Shown: positions 20,573 through 31,252 of the stretch, in pieces
Layout of the letters: every line of letters starts with the position of its first letter
Position numbering within the stretch: position 1 is the stretch's first letter
Source: Brucella cytisi
Lineage (GTDB): Bacteria > Pseudomonadota > Alphaproteobacteria > Rhizobiales > Rhizobiaceae
Reading direction: 5' to 3'
NCBI GenBank assembly: GCA_012103075.1
Contig: JAAVLQ010000003.1
Span: 248,001-312,000 of the forward strand
DNA length: 64,000 bases
Notes under the pieces: model-generated
The model's input: the letters and a program-made list of their open reading frames with translations, nothing else
Database searches by the model: none
What the model was told of the DNA's origin: nothing
Position numbers and translations under genes: made by a program

Positions 20573-21517
20573 TTAAAGAGTGCTGTACAGATACTGCGCG
20601 GTAAACAGATCGAGATGCCCGCCGCCAACATTTTTGTAGACGGTGATCTGGCGGTCGTCGCTGCGGCCCGGATGTTTTGCCTGACATAGCTCAATCAGAT
20701 CAGCTTCGATCTGCTCACGGTTGATCAGACCGGTGGCGAGCGGAATTCCGAGTTCACCCGAACCATCACAGCAATGGCGCGTATCGACAAATACCCGTTC
20801 GGCGCGGCGGAACACGTCATCGTCGGCTTCTCGCATGTCTGGCATATAGGCGCCGATCAGATCAACATGAGCGCCCTCTTTCAGGAGTTTTCCCTTCACC
20901 AGCGGACTGGTCGACATGGTGACACACGATATCACGTCCGCCTTCGAGACTGTGTTATCGAGATCCTCCACGGCAACGATGTTGACGCCAGCAATGTCAA
21001 TTCGGCTGGCAAGTTTTTCCGCTCTGTCGAAGTTGCGGTTCCAGACAAAGACTTGACCGATCGACGGTCGGCTGGCGCAATGAGCCTGCACCACATGGGG
21101 CGCTAGCCCCCGGCACCAACCACCAGCAAGGTACGGGCGTCCTTGCGCGCCAGCAGGCTGGCGCCAAGTGCCGAATCTGCCGCCGTCTTCTTGAAGGTTT
21201 CAATGGCGCCGTCGCAGACCATCAGTGCTTCGCCGGTCTGACCGCTGAATAGTGTTACCGTGCCCCGGATCGAAGGTTGGGCCACAGGAAGTTTGACATT
21301 CGCAGGGGAAAACCCCGACCAGCTTGACGGCAACGGCCTCGCCTTCGAGCCACGCTACCGGGGATACGAACTGGTTGTCAGCACTTTGCCGGTCCCGCAG
21401 TACGGTAGTGTCGCATTGCGGTCGTTTGCCGCTCGCGTGCGCTTGACGCAAGGCTTCGATCAATCCCGGATAATCGAGCGCGGCATCGGTTTGATGTGCA
21501 TTGAGAGTTATCATCAT
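20573..21517 (-). CDS. Ornithine cyclodeaminase/mu-crystallin-family enzyme (frameshifted)
   Basis: Joined segments are DYPGLIEALRQAHASG, VLRDRQSADNQFVSP, the cofactor motif LLVVGAGG, VFVWNRNFDRAEKLASRI, and the family's VDLIGAYMPDMREADDDV and ERVFVDTRHC. Breaks are near 21315 and 21110. Members deaminate ornithine to proline or reduce cyclic or N-alkyl imines with NAD(P)H. It lies 9 nt downstream of the amino-acid ABC ATPase, so it acts within the Amadori locus. A role on the released amino acid or on an imine intermediate is inferred. Confidence 0.8.
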
Positions 21518-21526
21518 TCGTTCCTG

Positions 21527-22303
21527 TCAGGCCACGCGCGTCAGAAAACTTTTGGTACGCGGATGTTGTGGATTGCCCATCACCTTTTTAGGCGGGCCGG
21601 ATTCAACAATCACGCCACCATCCATGAAAATCAGATGGTCGGCGACTTCGCGAGCGAAGTTCATTTCATGCGTGACGACAATCATGGTCACGCCATCTTC
21701 GGCCAACTGGCGCATCACCGCCAGAACCTCACCGACCAGTTCCGGATCAAGAGCTGATGTGGGTTCATCAAAAGCATCAGCCGAGGCTGCATCGCCAATG
21801 AACGGGCAATCGCCACGCGTTGCTGCTGCCCACCGGAGAGCTGGTCGGGATAATAATTGGCGCGCTCGGTAAGGCCGACTTTTTCCAGCAGCTTCATCGC
21901 CGCAGCGGTGGCCGACTGGCGGCCTATCTTGCGTACGATCATAGGCGCCTCGATGATGTTTTCCACCACGGTCTTATGGGGAAGAGATGGAAGCCCCGGA
22001 ACACCATGCCCATTTTCTGGCGCTGGCGCGCCAGTTCGTTGAAGGACATCGTATAAAGCCGCTCACCCTGCCAACGCATGCCGATCGGCTCGCCTTCCAG
22101 CAACACGGCTCCGGAATCCGGCACTTCGAGATAGTTCAGGCAGCGCAGCAATGTGCTTTTGCCGGAACCGGATGGGCCGACAATGCAGGTCACGTCCCCT
22201 TTTCCACCGTCATGTCGATGCCGTCGAGCACCCGGTGATTGCCAAAAGATTTGGTCAGTCTTTCCACCTGCAGCAGTGGCAAGCTCGCGGACGTTTCATT
22301 CAT
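21527..22303 (-). CDS. Polar amino acid ABC transporter ATP-binding protein (frameshifted)
   Basis: GlnQ/HisP family. Walker A is GPSGSGKST, the signature is QLSGGQQQRVAIARSLA, and the late segment TMIVVTHEMNFAREVADHLI includes the switch His. Breaks lie near 22200, 21990 and 21770, the last within the Walker B region (LMLLMNPHQ instead of the expected DEPTS). ATG 22303 overlaps the permease stop. With the permease and binding protein it forms an importer for amino acid-like substrates, here probably fructosyl amino acids. Confidence 0.82.
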
Positions 22304-23226
22304 TTTTGATATCCAAGCGCAAATTTGAAGGGCAGCAGTCTGGACAGGAATGACGCGGAACGGGTGATCTGCCGGGATTTCAGACGGTTCTCGATATGGT
22401 GTTCGATGATAGTCAGGGCGGTTGACAGGATGAGGTACCAGATCGTAGCCACGATCAGCAGCGGAATGGTCTGATATGTGCGCGAATAAATCATTTGCGC
22501 CGAATAGAGCAAATCGGGCAAGGCAAGCACGCTGACCAGCGACGTGAATTTCAGCATTGAAATGGTGTCATTGCCGATCGGCGGAATGATAATGCGGATT
22601 GCCTGCGGCAGCACGATGCGCTTCATGATCTGAAACCGCGTCATGCCAAGTGTCGCGGCGGCCTCGGTCTGGCCCGGATTGATCGCCCGGATGCCAGCGC
22701 GGATGGTTTCGGCGGCATAGGCGCTTTCTGTAAAGGACAGGCCAAGCAGTGCTGCACTCATCGGCGTGATCAGCGTGTTCATGTCCCAAGACCACAAGGT
22801 CGGCCCGAACGGAATGCCAATGGTCAGATTGGGAACCAGAAGCGCCAGATTGTACCAGAAAATCAGCTGGACCAAAGGCGGAACGCCGCGAAAGAACCAT
22901 ATCCACAGCCAGCTTGCCCATTGCAGCACCGGATTGGCCGAAAGGCGCATCACGGCCAGTATGATGCCGATTGCAAAACCGAAGATCATTGCGGCAAAAG
23001 TCAGGAACAGCGTGCGCGCCAAGCCAGCGAGAATGTCGGGATGAAACATGTAGCGCACAACAATGTTCCATTGCAGGTTCTCATTGGTCGCCAGCATATT
23101 GACAAAACTCAATGCGATCAGAATGAGCACGGCGCCGGTGATCCATCGAGACGGATGGCGCACGGGTATCGGTTTGACACTATGTATATCCGGCCGGTGC
23201 GCGACCGTCTTTGCTGTTCTTGCCAT
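22300..23226 (-). CDS. Polar amino acid ABC transporter permease, intact
   Basis: 308 residues, HisM/GlnP type. An N-terminal extension of about 60 residues with one membrane segment (WITGAVLILIALSFVNMLA) precedes the core. The core includes LAGLARTLFLTFAAMIFG, the ATPase-coupling EAA-like segment ETIRAGIRAINPGQTEAAATLG, and the final segments near LIVATIWYLILST. It lies between the binding-protein gene and the ATPase gene, sharing an ATGA overlap with the latter. Confidence 0.88.
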   Translation of the reverse strand: MARTAKTVAHRPDIHSVKPIPVRHPSRWITGAVLILIALSFVNMLATNENLQWNIVVRYMFHPDILAGLARTLFLTFAAMIFGFAIGIILAVMRLSANPVLQWASWLWIWFFRGVPPLVQLIFWYNLALLVPNLTIGIPFGPTLWSWDMNTLITPMSAALLGLSFTESAYAAETIRAGIRAINPGQTEAAATLGMTRFQIMKRIVLPQAIRIIIPPIGNDTISMLKFTSLVSVLALPDLLYSAQMIYSRTYQTIPLLIVATIWYLILSTALTIIEHHIENRLKSRQITRSASFLSRLLPFKFALGYQK

Positions 23227-23381
23227 GATTTACTCCAGACTACCGTATCGTGTTTAGCGAAATTCGTATTCGAACTCACCAAACCGGCCGGCCCGTGATC
23301 CGGGCTGGCCCTTGCGTAATGGACCGCGGCTGTATTCGCACCGCCGCCGGCTGACGGGCGTTCTCCTTCAATCGGCCCTGA

Positions 23382-24246
23382 CTATTTTGGCTCCGGATTG
23401 TCCTTAGTAACCAGAACCGCCTTTTCGAGGTGCCGGCGCCATCAACGCCCCACTTTGCCATGATTTCCTTGTAGGAGCCGTCATCGATCATGGACTGGAT
23501 GGCATCACGGAAAACTGACCCGAGCGCATCGCCCTTGCGTACGCCAATGCCGTTGAAGACCGGATTGCTGACCAGTTCAGATACGCTGAAGCGCCCGGTA
23601 ATCTTGGCCATATAGTGCATTTTTGCCGATCCGGCCGCCACCATCTCAACACGCCCCGAGGACACAGCCAGTTCGGCGGCGTTCTGGGTGGTGAATTGCT
23701 GCAGGTTAATCGGCTTCCCACCGGCGGATTCGCACAATTCCGCGCTCTTTTTCCTTCAGATATTGGTAGTCCCGGGCACCGGTCATCACTGCAACGCTAT
23801 GGCCGCACAGATCTTTTCCGACTTGATGGAAAAGTCCTTGCCTTTCAAGAAGGCATAGGCGGTGCCTTCCTTGCGCTGAGGAATGAAATCAAGCGAATCA
23901 AGCCGTTCCGGCGTCACACCGAAGGAAGAAAATCCGGCGTCAAAACGCTTGCTGGCCGTGCCCGGAATGATGGCGTCGAACTGGTTGCGGTAAATTCGAA
24001 TGGCACGCCAATGCGTTCCGACATGGCTTTGGCCATGTCGATGCTCCAGCCTTTCAGGACGCCGTCTTCGACAAACTCATCCGGCGGCCAGTCATTGAAG
24101 GCGGCAATCTTGACGCCCTTCCTGTAATTCTCCGGCACAGCGTCCTGTAGTGCCTTAATCGGAGCGGCATGCAGCGAGGTGATGCTGGCGGCCGTGGCCA
24201 GCGCTACCATCATGCGCCGGGATGCGGTTTTGCGACGATTGGTCAT
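23382..24246 (-). CDS. Amino acid ABC transporter substrate-binding protein (frameshifted)
   Basis: SBP family 3. A signal peptide is visible (RRMMVALATAASITSLHAA). The mature N-terminus VKIAAFNDWPPDEFVEDG is followed by GWSIDMAKAMSERIGVPFEF, then FDAGFSSFGVTPER, the segment NAAELAVSSGRVEMVAAG and GIGVRKGDALGSVFRDAIQ. Three breaks, near 23970, 23735 and 23430, split the reading; the end is VLVTKDNPEPK with TAG at 23382. It is the first gene of the transport operon and is preceded by the 16-bp LacI operator at 24318. Confidence 0.82.
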
Positions 24247-24317
24247 TTATCTCCCCTTTGATTGGAACTTTATCCCCGTGCGAGGCTCGTCTTCTACTTG
24301 CGTTGCTGATAATGATA

Positions 24318-24333
24318 TGCGAACGTTCTCACA
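24318..24333. promoter_or_regulatory. LacI operator, copy 1 of the Amadori locus 1 regulon
   Basis: TGCGAACGTTCTCACA contains the near-perfect palindrome TGCGAACGTTCTCA with a central CG. It lies between the binding-protein gene (start 24246, minus) and the LacI gene (start 24451, plus). The reverse complement of all 16 bases recurs at 26447-26462. Confidence 0.75.
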
Positions 24334-24450
24334 ATATAGCCATTGATTGATCGCATCCGTCAAGTTGAAAGTTGAGATCAGGCCCATCATCGCCTATGAA
24401 ACGGTACAGGTATTGAGCAGCGTGAAACTGCTTGGAAGGAACGCGCAGAC

Positions 24451-25547
24451 ATGAGTGAACGACGCGCCGACAAGACGACCATTGCCGATGTGGCGCGCCC
24501 GCCGGCGTCAGCACCGCGACCGCCGGACGTGTATTGGGCGGCTATGGCTATACCAGCGAAGAAATCCGCGACAAGGTGAAGAAATCCGCTGATATGCTGG
24601 GCTATCGCCCCAATCTGCTGGCACGCAGTCTTATCACCGGGCGCAGCAAGACCATAGGCGTTGTCGCGGGCGACATGCAAAGCCCGTTTTACGCCAGTAT
24701 TCTGCGCGGTATTTCCGATGTGGTTCGTGCGCGCGGCTTTGGCTTGATCGTCACCAACAGCGATGAATCGATCGATCGTGAGCTGGAGGCAGTGGATCTT
24801 CTGCGCGAAAAGCAGGCCGACGGCATCATCATTGCGCCCTGTGATATTCTCAAGGCGCAGCACTTGCACGATGTCGTTGCCAGCGGCTGTCCAGTGGTTC
24901 AGATCGATCGCCGCGTGAAGGGATTGAAGGCGGATTCGGTGACCGTCAATGGCCGCCGGGCCGCCCACGCCGCAGTGACCCAAATGATTCTCGACGGCCA
25001 TAGTCGGATTGGCGTACTGGCGGAACTCGAGCATGGCCGCTACAAGAATCTCAACGCATTTCTTCACGACCGCCAGCACAAGAAAATCGATATTTCATCG
25101 CTTTATCCGAGCTGGCAACGTCTGCTCGGCTATATCGAAGCGCATGAGGAAGCCGGGATCGCCTTTGATCCGAGCCTCGTTGCCCGGTGGGCAGCTATTC
25201 GATCGATATTGCCCGCCAGCACGCCATCGCGTTGTTGACCCGGGAAACCCCGCCTTCAGCGCTGTTTACCACCGATGGATTGATGTCAGCCGGCGCCATG
25301 CTGGCAATCAGCGAACTCGATATTTCCATTCCGCAGCAACTGTCCGTGGTCTGCTTCGACGATCTGGACTGGATGTCGTTCTTTACCCCTAAACTGACGG
25401 CAATCCGGCAGCCGCTGCTCGAGGTTGGCGAAGCCGCGGCGCGTCTAGTCCTCGGAGCGACTCGATAGCGCCGATCGAGCGCAGCAGGATATTGTGCTGC
25501 ATGCCGAATGGCAGCCCCGCTGTTCGCTCGCCCGCCATCGCGGTTGA
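24451..25547 (+). CDS. LacI-family regulator of Amadori locus 1 (frameshifted)
   Basis: ATG 24451 follows a GGAA site. The DNA-binding part is read across a break near 24495 (TTIADVAR, then GVSTATAGRVLGGYGYTSEE and LGYRPNLLARSL). The effector domain has GVVAGDMQSPFYASILRGI, DGIIIAPCDILKAQHL and, after a break near 25185, PPSALFTTDGLMSAGAML and VVCFDDLDWMSFFTPKLTAI. A third break near 25455 gives the true end at 25547. Its own promoter region and the kinase-deglycase promoter carry the same operator, which makes it the likely controller of both. Confidence 0.82.
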
Positions 25548-25587
25548 TCTGGCCGGTCTTAACCTCAAAAAGACATGTGCGGTGGGC

Positions 25588-26423
25588 TCAATCCTGCAAC
25601 TCGGCTATAGGCTCGCCGAGATCAATCGGCGCGGCATGGCCTGTACCGCCATATTGGCCGCATGTCGCCGCAGCAACGCGTGACGCCGCCTGTAGCAATG
25701 TTGCGGGCGCCTCGCCTTCACCGGGCCATAAAGGGTGCGGGCGATGAAACTGTCACCAGCGCCTAACGTGTCAACCGCCACAATCGGCGTTGCTTCGGCA
25801 TGGAAAACCCCTTGCGCACCGGCAAGAACTGCGCCCTTGGTGCCGCGGGTGACCAACACCCAATCCGCGCCGCTCTCGCGCAGGCAGGCAATGGTCGCCG
25901 TAACCTCGTCCGGCGAAAGCTCACCGCCCGAAACAGCGGCCAGAAAGCATTTCGGGCCGATACGTCGATAGTGTTCCACGTCGCGACGGGTGGAGAAATC
26001 ATAGGACAGGCGTTGCGGCGCAATGGCATCCAGCCAGCCGTCAAGGCCGCTCGACTGACCAATATGGACGGCATCGAACCGGCGCGCAAACTGAATATCG
26101 GCAGCGCTCGGCTCAAACATCGACACTCCGAGATCAAAGCGGATGAAATAGCGATCATTATTGCCGCGATGACCAATAATGCAATAGGCCGTCTTGCCTG
26201 TGGCCTCCATGCGCAGATGCGAAGTATCGACGCCCTCGTCGCGCAGTGCCGCCTGAATGACCCTCCCGGCCGCATCCGCGGCAACCACGCCGATATAGGC
26301 CGCCTCGGCCCCAAAACGGTTCATATGAATAGCGACATTGACACAGTTACCGCCCGGAAACATTTCCCGACGCGAAATGTAACAATCGACGACATTATCG
26401 CCCATCGCCGCGATTTTGATCAT
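25588..26423 (-). CDS. frlD: PfkB-family fructoselysine 6-kinase-like (one frameshift)
   Basis: Ribokinase-fold sugar kinase. MIKIAAMGDNVVDCYISRRE at the N-terminus resembles FrlD. MFPGGNCVNVAIHMNRFGA is PfkB signature 1 and TLGAGDSFIARTL holds the anion hole and catalytic Asp (GAGD). A break near 25730 shifts the C-terminus; the true end is EPIAELQD. FrlD phosphorylates fructoselysine at C6 before cleavage by the deglycase FrlB. It is divergent from the deglycase gene at 26581, across the operator at 26447-26462. The exact amino acid moiety is not evident. Confidence 0.8.
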
Positions 26424-26446
26424 TCTTATTTTCCCAATTGACAAGA

Positions 26447-26462
26447 TGTGAGAACGTTCGCA
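26447..26462. promoter_or_regulatory. LacI operator, copy 2 of the Amadori locus 1 regulon
   Basis: TGTGAGAACGTTCGCA is the exact reverse complement of the site at 24318-24333. It lies 24 nt upstream of the kinase start and about 120 nt upstream of the deglycase start, inside their shared divergent promoter region. Confidence 0.75.
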
Positions 26463-26580
26463 CACTGAAGTAGAACTGTCAACGTATCGCGGGGTTAGTA
26501 CCGGGAAATGTTGCACTGGACCGGAACGGCTGCCGATCGGCGCAGCCGGGCTCTTCAAGACGCTGAAAAGAGGAACAGAA

Positions 26581-27582
26581 TGCCAAAACAACTTCCTACC
26601 GATATTGCCGAAACCTTGAATGCGCTTGCGCAGCGGGATTTTTCACATGTTTTTCTGGTTGCATGCGGTGGATCGCTGTCAATCATGCATCCGGGCAAAT
26701 ATTTTCTGGACCGCCATTCGGGACAGCTGACATCTGACGTCTATAATGGCGACGAGTTCGTCACACGTGACCCACGTCGCCTCAACAGTGACGCCGTTGT
26801 CATTCTCTGCTCTCAGACAGGCACCACGAAGGAAACTGTGCGTGCAGCAAAACATGCCAGCCGCCGGGGTGCCCACGTGATCTCCCCTGACGCTAGATCC
26901 GCAATCTCCGCTCGCTACCGCCGCCGACCACGTGCTGCAATACCGGGCCTCCTACACCACTGGCATTCCGATCGATGGCGCCGACAGCAATTACAGCGTG
27001 CTTTACATGTTGCTGGCAGGCATTGTTGATTTGTGCGAAAAGACCAGCCTTCTGCCAAAATTGCTGGAAAGCCTGCCGGCACTGCAACCGGCCATCGAAC
27101 GCGGGCAGCAGCATTTTGATGAAACCTTTACCAGATATGCCGAGCGTTATGGACGCGAGAAAGTCATCTATACTATGGCCAGCGGTCCAGTTTATGGCGC
27201 GGCCTATTCATTCTCCATCTGTGTGTTGATGGAAATGCTGTGGATCAATTCGCAAGCTATCCATGCCAATGAATTCTTCCATGGCCCATTCGAAGTTGTC
27301 GACAAGAATGCCAGTTTCGTCATCATGATTGGGCTCGATGAAACGCGAGCGCTGGCTCAGCGGAGCCGCGATTTCCTGTACCGGTTCGGCGAGCCCGACA
27401 ATATGCTGGTGCTGGATGCAGCGAACCTCGATCTCGCTGGAATAGATGACACTTTCAAGGGATATTTCGTGCCGTTGATTTTCTTCGATGCTCTTTGGAA
27501 ATTTGCCTATAAACTGGCGGCGAAACGTGAACATGTCATGCTAGACGGTCGCCGCTACATGAAAAAGATCACCGACTACTAA
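26581..27582 (+). CDS. frlB: SIS-domain fructosamine 6-phosphate deglycase (one frameshift)
   Basis: About 330 residues. Two sugar-isomerase domains are seen. The first has HVFLVACGGSLSIMHPGKYF and VVILCSQTGTTKETVRA. The second has VIYTMASGPVYGAAYSFSIC and HANEFFHGPFEVVDKN, with the Glu and His typical of the FrlB active site. The break is near 26890. The enzyme splits a fructosamine 6-phosphate into glucose 6-phosphate and the amine or amino acid. It is paired with the divergent FrlD-like kinase. Confidence 0.85.
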
Positions 27583-27587
27583 CAGCA

Positions 27588-27621
27588 CCCCGGCTCAATC
27601 TTCGTTGCAGTTGGGCCGGGG
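27588..27621 (+). terminator. Stem-loop after the deglycase gene
   Basis: CCCCGGC at 27588-27594 pairs with GCCGGGG at 27615-27621, starting 6 nt after the stop. No T run follows, so this is a weak intrinsic terminator or an mRNA 3'-end stabilising hairpin. Confidence 0.45.
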
Positions 27622-27817
27622 CTACTACCGTTCCCGACATTGCCATGGCTGCTCGCTATACGGTGAATGGCCTCGATAATGCGGAGCTCGCCGTCTACGA
27701 TCTTTTCCGACCGACCGACAATCAATTGCGTTTACCGGAGATCACGGCGTTACCCTTGAAGAACCGCACTATGTACCGCTGTGCCGAAATCACCGCCCAA
27801 AGTTGATACTCAAAACT
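27622..27817. other. Unassigned short stretch between the two Amadori loci
   Basis: A plus-strand frame of about 53 codons (MAARYTVNGLDNAELAVYDL onward, ending ITAQS) has coding-like composition. It has no ribosome site and no family that I recognise. It may be a remnant gene end. Confidence 0.25.
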
Positions 27818-28934
27818 CTAGATTACTCGAACCGGAACCGCTGTTCCATTGGCGGAGAAGATATGCATCTCCTTCGTCGAGGCTGTAAATGATAGTGTAT
27901 CTGATAGCCTAAAATCCGCTTCTTCAGGCGTCTTGATCAAATATTTGGTGTCGGAACCGGCCATATCGATATAAAGGATTTGCGCCTCGCCCAGATGCTC
28001 TACAAGATCCACGGTTCCCGAAAAGACAGGTCCTTCGGTTTCCCTTTGGGGCGATCCCGGTATTCTCGGGTCGAATTCCAACGCTAATTCTATCATTGAG
28101 AGCGAAAGCTCCGTCACCGGCTTCAATGGCAATTTTCGTCCCACAGTCAAGATGACAGGTATAATTATTCCCCGAGGCTTTCGATATGGTACCCGCGAGT
28201 ATATTCATAGCAGGAGAACCAATAAACTGGGCGACGAAAAGATTGGCTGGCTTTTTGTAAAGCTCCACCGGTGTCCCAATCTGTTCGATATTGCCATCCT
28301 TGAAAACAACGATCCGATCAGCCAGTGTCATGGCTTCCACCTGATCGTGTGTCACATATATCATCGTTACATCGGGCATGCTTTGCTTGAGTTTTGCTAG
28401 CTCGATGCGTGTAGCCACCCGCAGAGCGGCATCCAGATTGGACAAAGGCTCGTCAAACAGAAAAACACGCGGATTTCTGACAATAGCACGTCCAATTGCA
28501 ACACGTTGTCTCTGCCCACCCGAAAGGGCCTTTGGCAAGCGTTGCAGATAACCATCAAGCTTGAGTATTTCGCCGGCTTTCCTCACCCGTTTGTCTATTT
28601 CTGACTTTGCCACGCCGGCGATCCGAAGTCCGAAAGCCATATTCTCATAAACTGTCATATGAGGATAAAGCGCGTATGACTGAAAGACCATGGAAATACC
28701 CCGTTTCGACGGAGCTACATTGTTCATTCGCTCACCAGCGATGACGAGGTCACCCGAAGTTATCGTCTCAAGACCTGCAATGGAACGCAAAAGAGTTGAC
28801 TTTCCACAACCGGACGGCCCGACGAAAACAACGAATTCCCCAGAAGCGATATCAAGGTCAATGCCGTGGAGTACTTCCGGGTTGGAGTAGGATTTACGTA
28901 TATTCTTCAGCGACAGGTCGGCCATCATTCCCAT
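27818..28934 (-). CDS. Sugar ABC transporter ATP-binding protein, UgpC/MalK type (one frameshift)
   Basis: About 370 residues. Walker A GPSGCGKST, the Q-loop MVFQSYALYPHMTVYENMA, the signature LSGGQRQRVAIGRA, Walker B VFLFDEPLSNLD and switch YVTHDQVEAMTLAD are present. A C-terminal TOBE regulatory domain follows, split by a break near 28030 (GIRPENTGIAP, then ETEGPVFSGTVDLVEHLG). It is the last gene of the locus 2 operon and energises the two MalFG-type permeases at 32088-33901. Confidence 0.88.
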
Positions 28935-28968
28935 TCCTTGTATTCTTATTTCGCGTTAATTGCGTTGC

Positions 28969-30373
28969 TCATGGAGCCAGACTTGCCAGATACCTTGTGA
29001 TGGGACCCGGGGCACGATTGAGGATTTCGATGTCGTTCTTTCTTCGAATAGCCGCGCGGACAATTTTCGCACCCAGATAACGCACAGGTTCGGGCGGAAG
29101 CTTGGTGCGGTTTTTGATCCCCACCAAACCACAACTGCTCCATTTATCCACGCGTCCCAGAATCAGGCTTGCAAGGATCTGACCTGCGACAGGCGTCTGG
29201 GCAATGCCGGTCCCATTGAAACCCAGAGCATAGAAAATATTCGAATGGTGTCTCAAATGATCGAACACCGGCAGATGCTGCGCCGTACAGTCAATAGGAC
29301 CGCTCCAGTCATGAAGGATCGGCACGTCCTTTAGCTGAGGATATACGCGGTGCAGTTCACGTATATTGTCTGCACCGCCGTCGCCGCTGCGATTAAAACG
29401 TTCGTCAATCCGATCATTATAGGCAATTCCACCCGTTCCCCGTCCAAATACGACCTGATCCGACGTCGTGCGCTGATAATAGAGCACGTGATGCTGCGCA
29501 TCGCAGATCGAAGCACCGTCAGTCCATCCGATACGCTTGAGTATATCTCCAGCAGGCGCTGTCGCGATGAGCTGACTGCTCACCACATAAAGATAGGGAT
29601 GAAGCTCAGGGATCGCGGAAGCCCAAGCATTGACCGTTAAAGCAACTTTGGTGGCAATCAATGTCCCGTCTGGTGTTTTAAGTTCGGGCCGCTCGCCCGA
29701 ACGATCTCCACGACAGGGCTTTTTTCATGAATGACAATCCCCTTCGAAAGCGCAAGTTTTGCGAAGGCCAAGAGCAAGCTTGGCGGGTTGGACAGTCCCT
29801 GCCCGCTCCTCGACAATACCGACATATGACGCGTTGGAGCCAGTGCGCCGTTCAATGTCGTGCGCATTCAGTGTCCGGAACGGGTTGAGCCCGGATTTCT
29901 GACAGATATCCAGTGCTTTCGCCCATGCACCTTCCTGTGCGACAGAACTTGCGGTCCACAGCCAGCCATCAAGACGCAGATCCATGTCAATGGTTCCGCA
30001 ATCTTGCAGCGCTTTCAGCTCATCAATCGCATCGCAGGTTGCCTGACAAAGCATGCGCGCATCTTCGTCGCCCACAAGATCGCGCAACATATCGATTTCA
30101 GCATACCAGCTGTGGACTTGCCCACCATTACGCCCGGATGCGCCCGAACCGCAAAAAATCTGCTTCCGTGATTGTGATACGCGCATTTGGTTCTTGTTCT
30201 CGTATCCGCAATGCCGTCCAAAGCCCGGCATATCCCCCACCAACGATTGCAATATCGCATTGCTGCTCACCCGTTAAAGGTGCGGTGACAGGATCTGCAC
30301 CAATACTTTGCAGCCAGAAGGAACGATCCTGCTTCGCCGCGACAACGGGGAGTCTCATTGTGATAGAGCTCAT
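28969..30373 (-). CDS. FAD-dependent amine/amino-acid oxidase, DAO family (frameshifted)
   Basis: The FAD-binding motif IAIVGGGYAGLWTALRIRE is near residue 45. The family's CGSGASGRNGGQVHSW follows (as in the PuuB/OrdL group), then DLRLDGWLWTASS, and the late motif YALGFNGTGIAQTPVAGQ, which closes the FAD site. Breaks lie near 30140, 29760 and 29690. ATG 30373 overlaps the kinase stop (ATGA). The family oxidises secondary amines such as glutamylputrescine, and related amadoriases act on fructosyl amino acids. Its place between sugar kinase and transporter ATPase suggests a fructosyl-amine substrate, by inference. Confidence 0.8.
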
Positions 30374-31237
30374 AGCCAGACCTTCTGCGCTGTTGCAATC
30401 ACATCGTGATATTTGTCGAGCAGCCATTGCGGGATTGACTGCAAGGGCTGGGGAAAGCCCCCGGGTGCGTGCAGGTTTCAGACGCACTGACAGCTGCCTT
30501 TTGAAGCGCCTCTTCTTCAGAACAACCTTCGAAGAAAAGCGCCACAAGGAATGAGGCGATAAAACTATCACCGGCTCCACAAGTATCGACCACGTTCACG
30601 GGTACGGAACCTGCGAAATACAATTGGCGTCCATTGTCATAGAAAGAACCGCGTTTGCCGCAGGTAATAACGACCTGTTGAGCTCCAGCCCGTTTGAATT
30701 GTGTAATCAAAGGCTGCACCGGTTCGTTCGGATCGTCTGGTCCTGATGCAAAACCAACGGGACACCGTCAAGCGTCAGGTCAAAATGCCGGGTAGAGACA
30801 TCCACACTGAACCTGACACCGTCCTCTACAAGCTGCCGGACCAGTCTTTCACTGGAATTTGTCCCAAGATGGGTCCAGTCAGATGAGAGCAAAGCCTGAT
30901 ATCGCTGTTGGTCTGGAATGTAGTTTTCGCCAACACCCAGAGATTCAAACAGGAAATGCCGTTCACCGTCATTATCGGTCAAAAGCGTTACAGCTGAATT
31001 TCCCTGAATAGTTTCAATATCGCTTGGCGCAAGTCCGACATCTTCGATCACACCAAGCATGATCTCTGCTTCCCTGTCGGGTGCCAGTGCGCCCATATAG
31101 CGGGCGCCGACCCCAAGCCGTTTCCACTGCACAGCAACATTAAGGGCATTTCCACCAACAGTAACGACCCCCTTGTTCAAATAAGCATCAAGGCAGTTGT
31201 CACCCACAGCAACAAGATTGAGATTTGCGTTCTTCAT
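30370..31237 (-). CDS. PfkB-family sugar kinase of Amadori locus 2 (frameshifted)
   Basis: Ribokinase fold. NLVAVGDNCLDAYLNKG and VGGNALNVAVQWKRLG are at the N-terminus, QQVVITCGKRGSFYDNGRQL precedes NVVDTCGAGDSFIASFLVAL with the GAGD anion hole. Breaks are near 30715 and 30440; the true end reads QWLLDKYHDVIATAQKVWL. The start resembles the FrlD-like enzyme of locus 1, so this is a probable second fructosamine kinase. It is coupled to the oxidase by an ATGA overlap and follows the epimerase by 15 nt. Confidence 0.8.
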
Positions 31238-31252
31238 CGTAATTCCGCAGTA

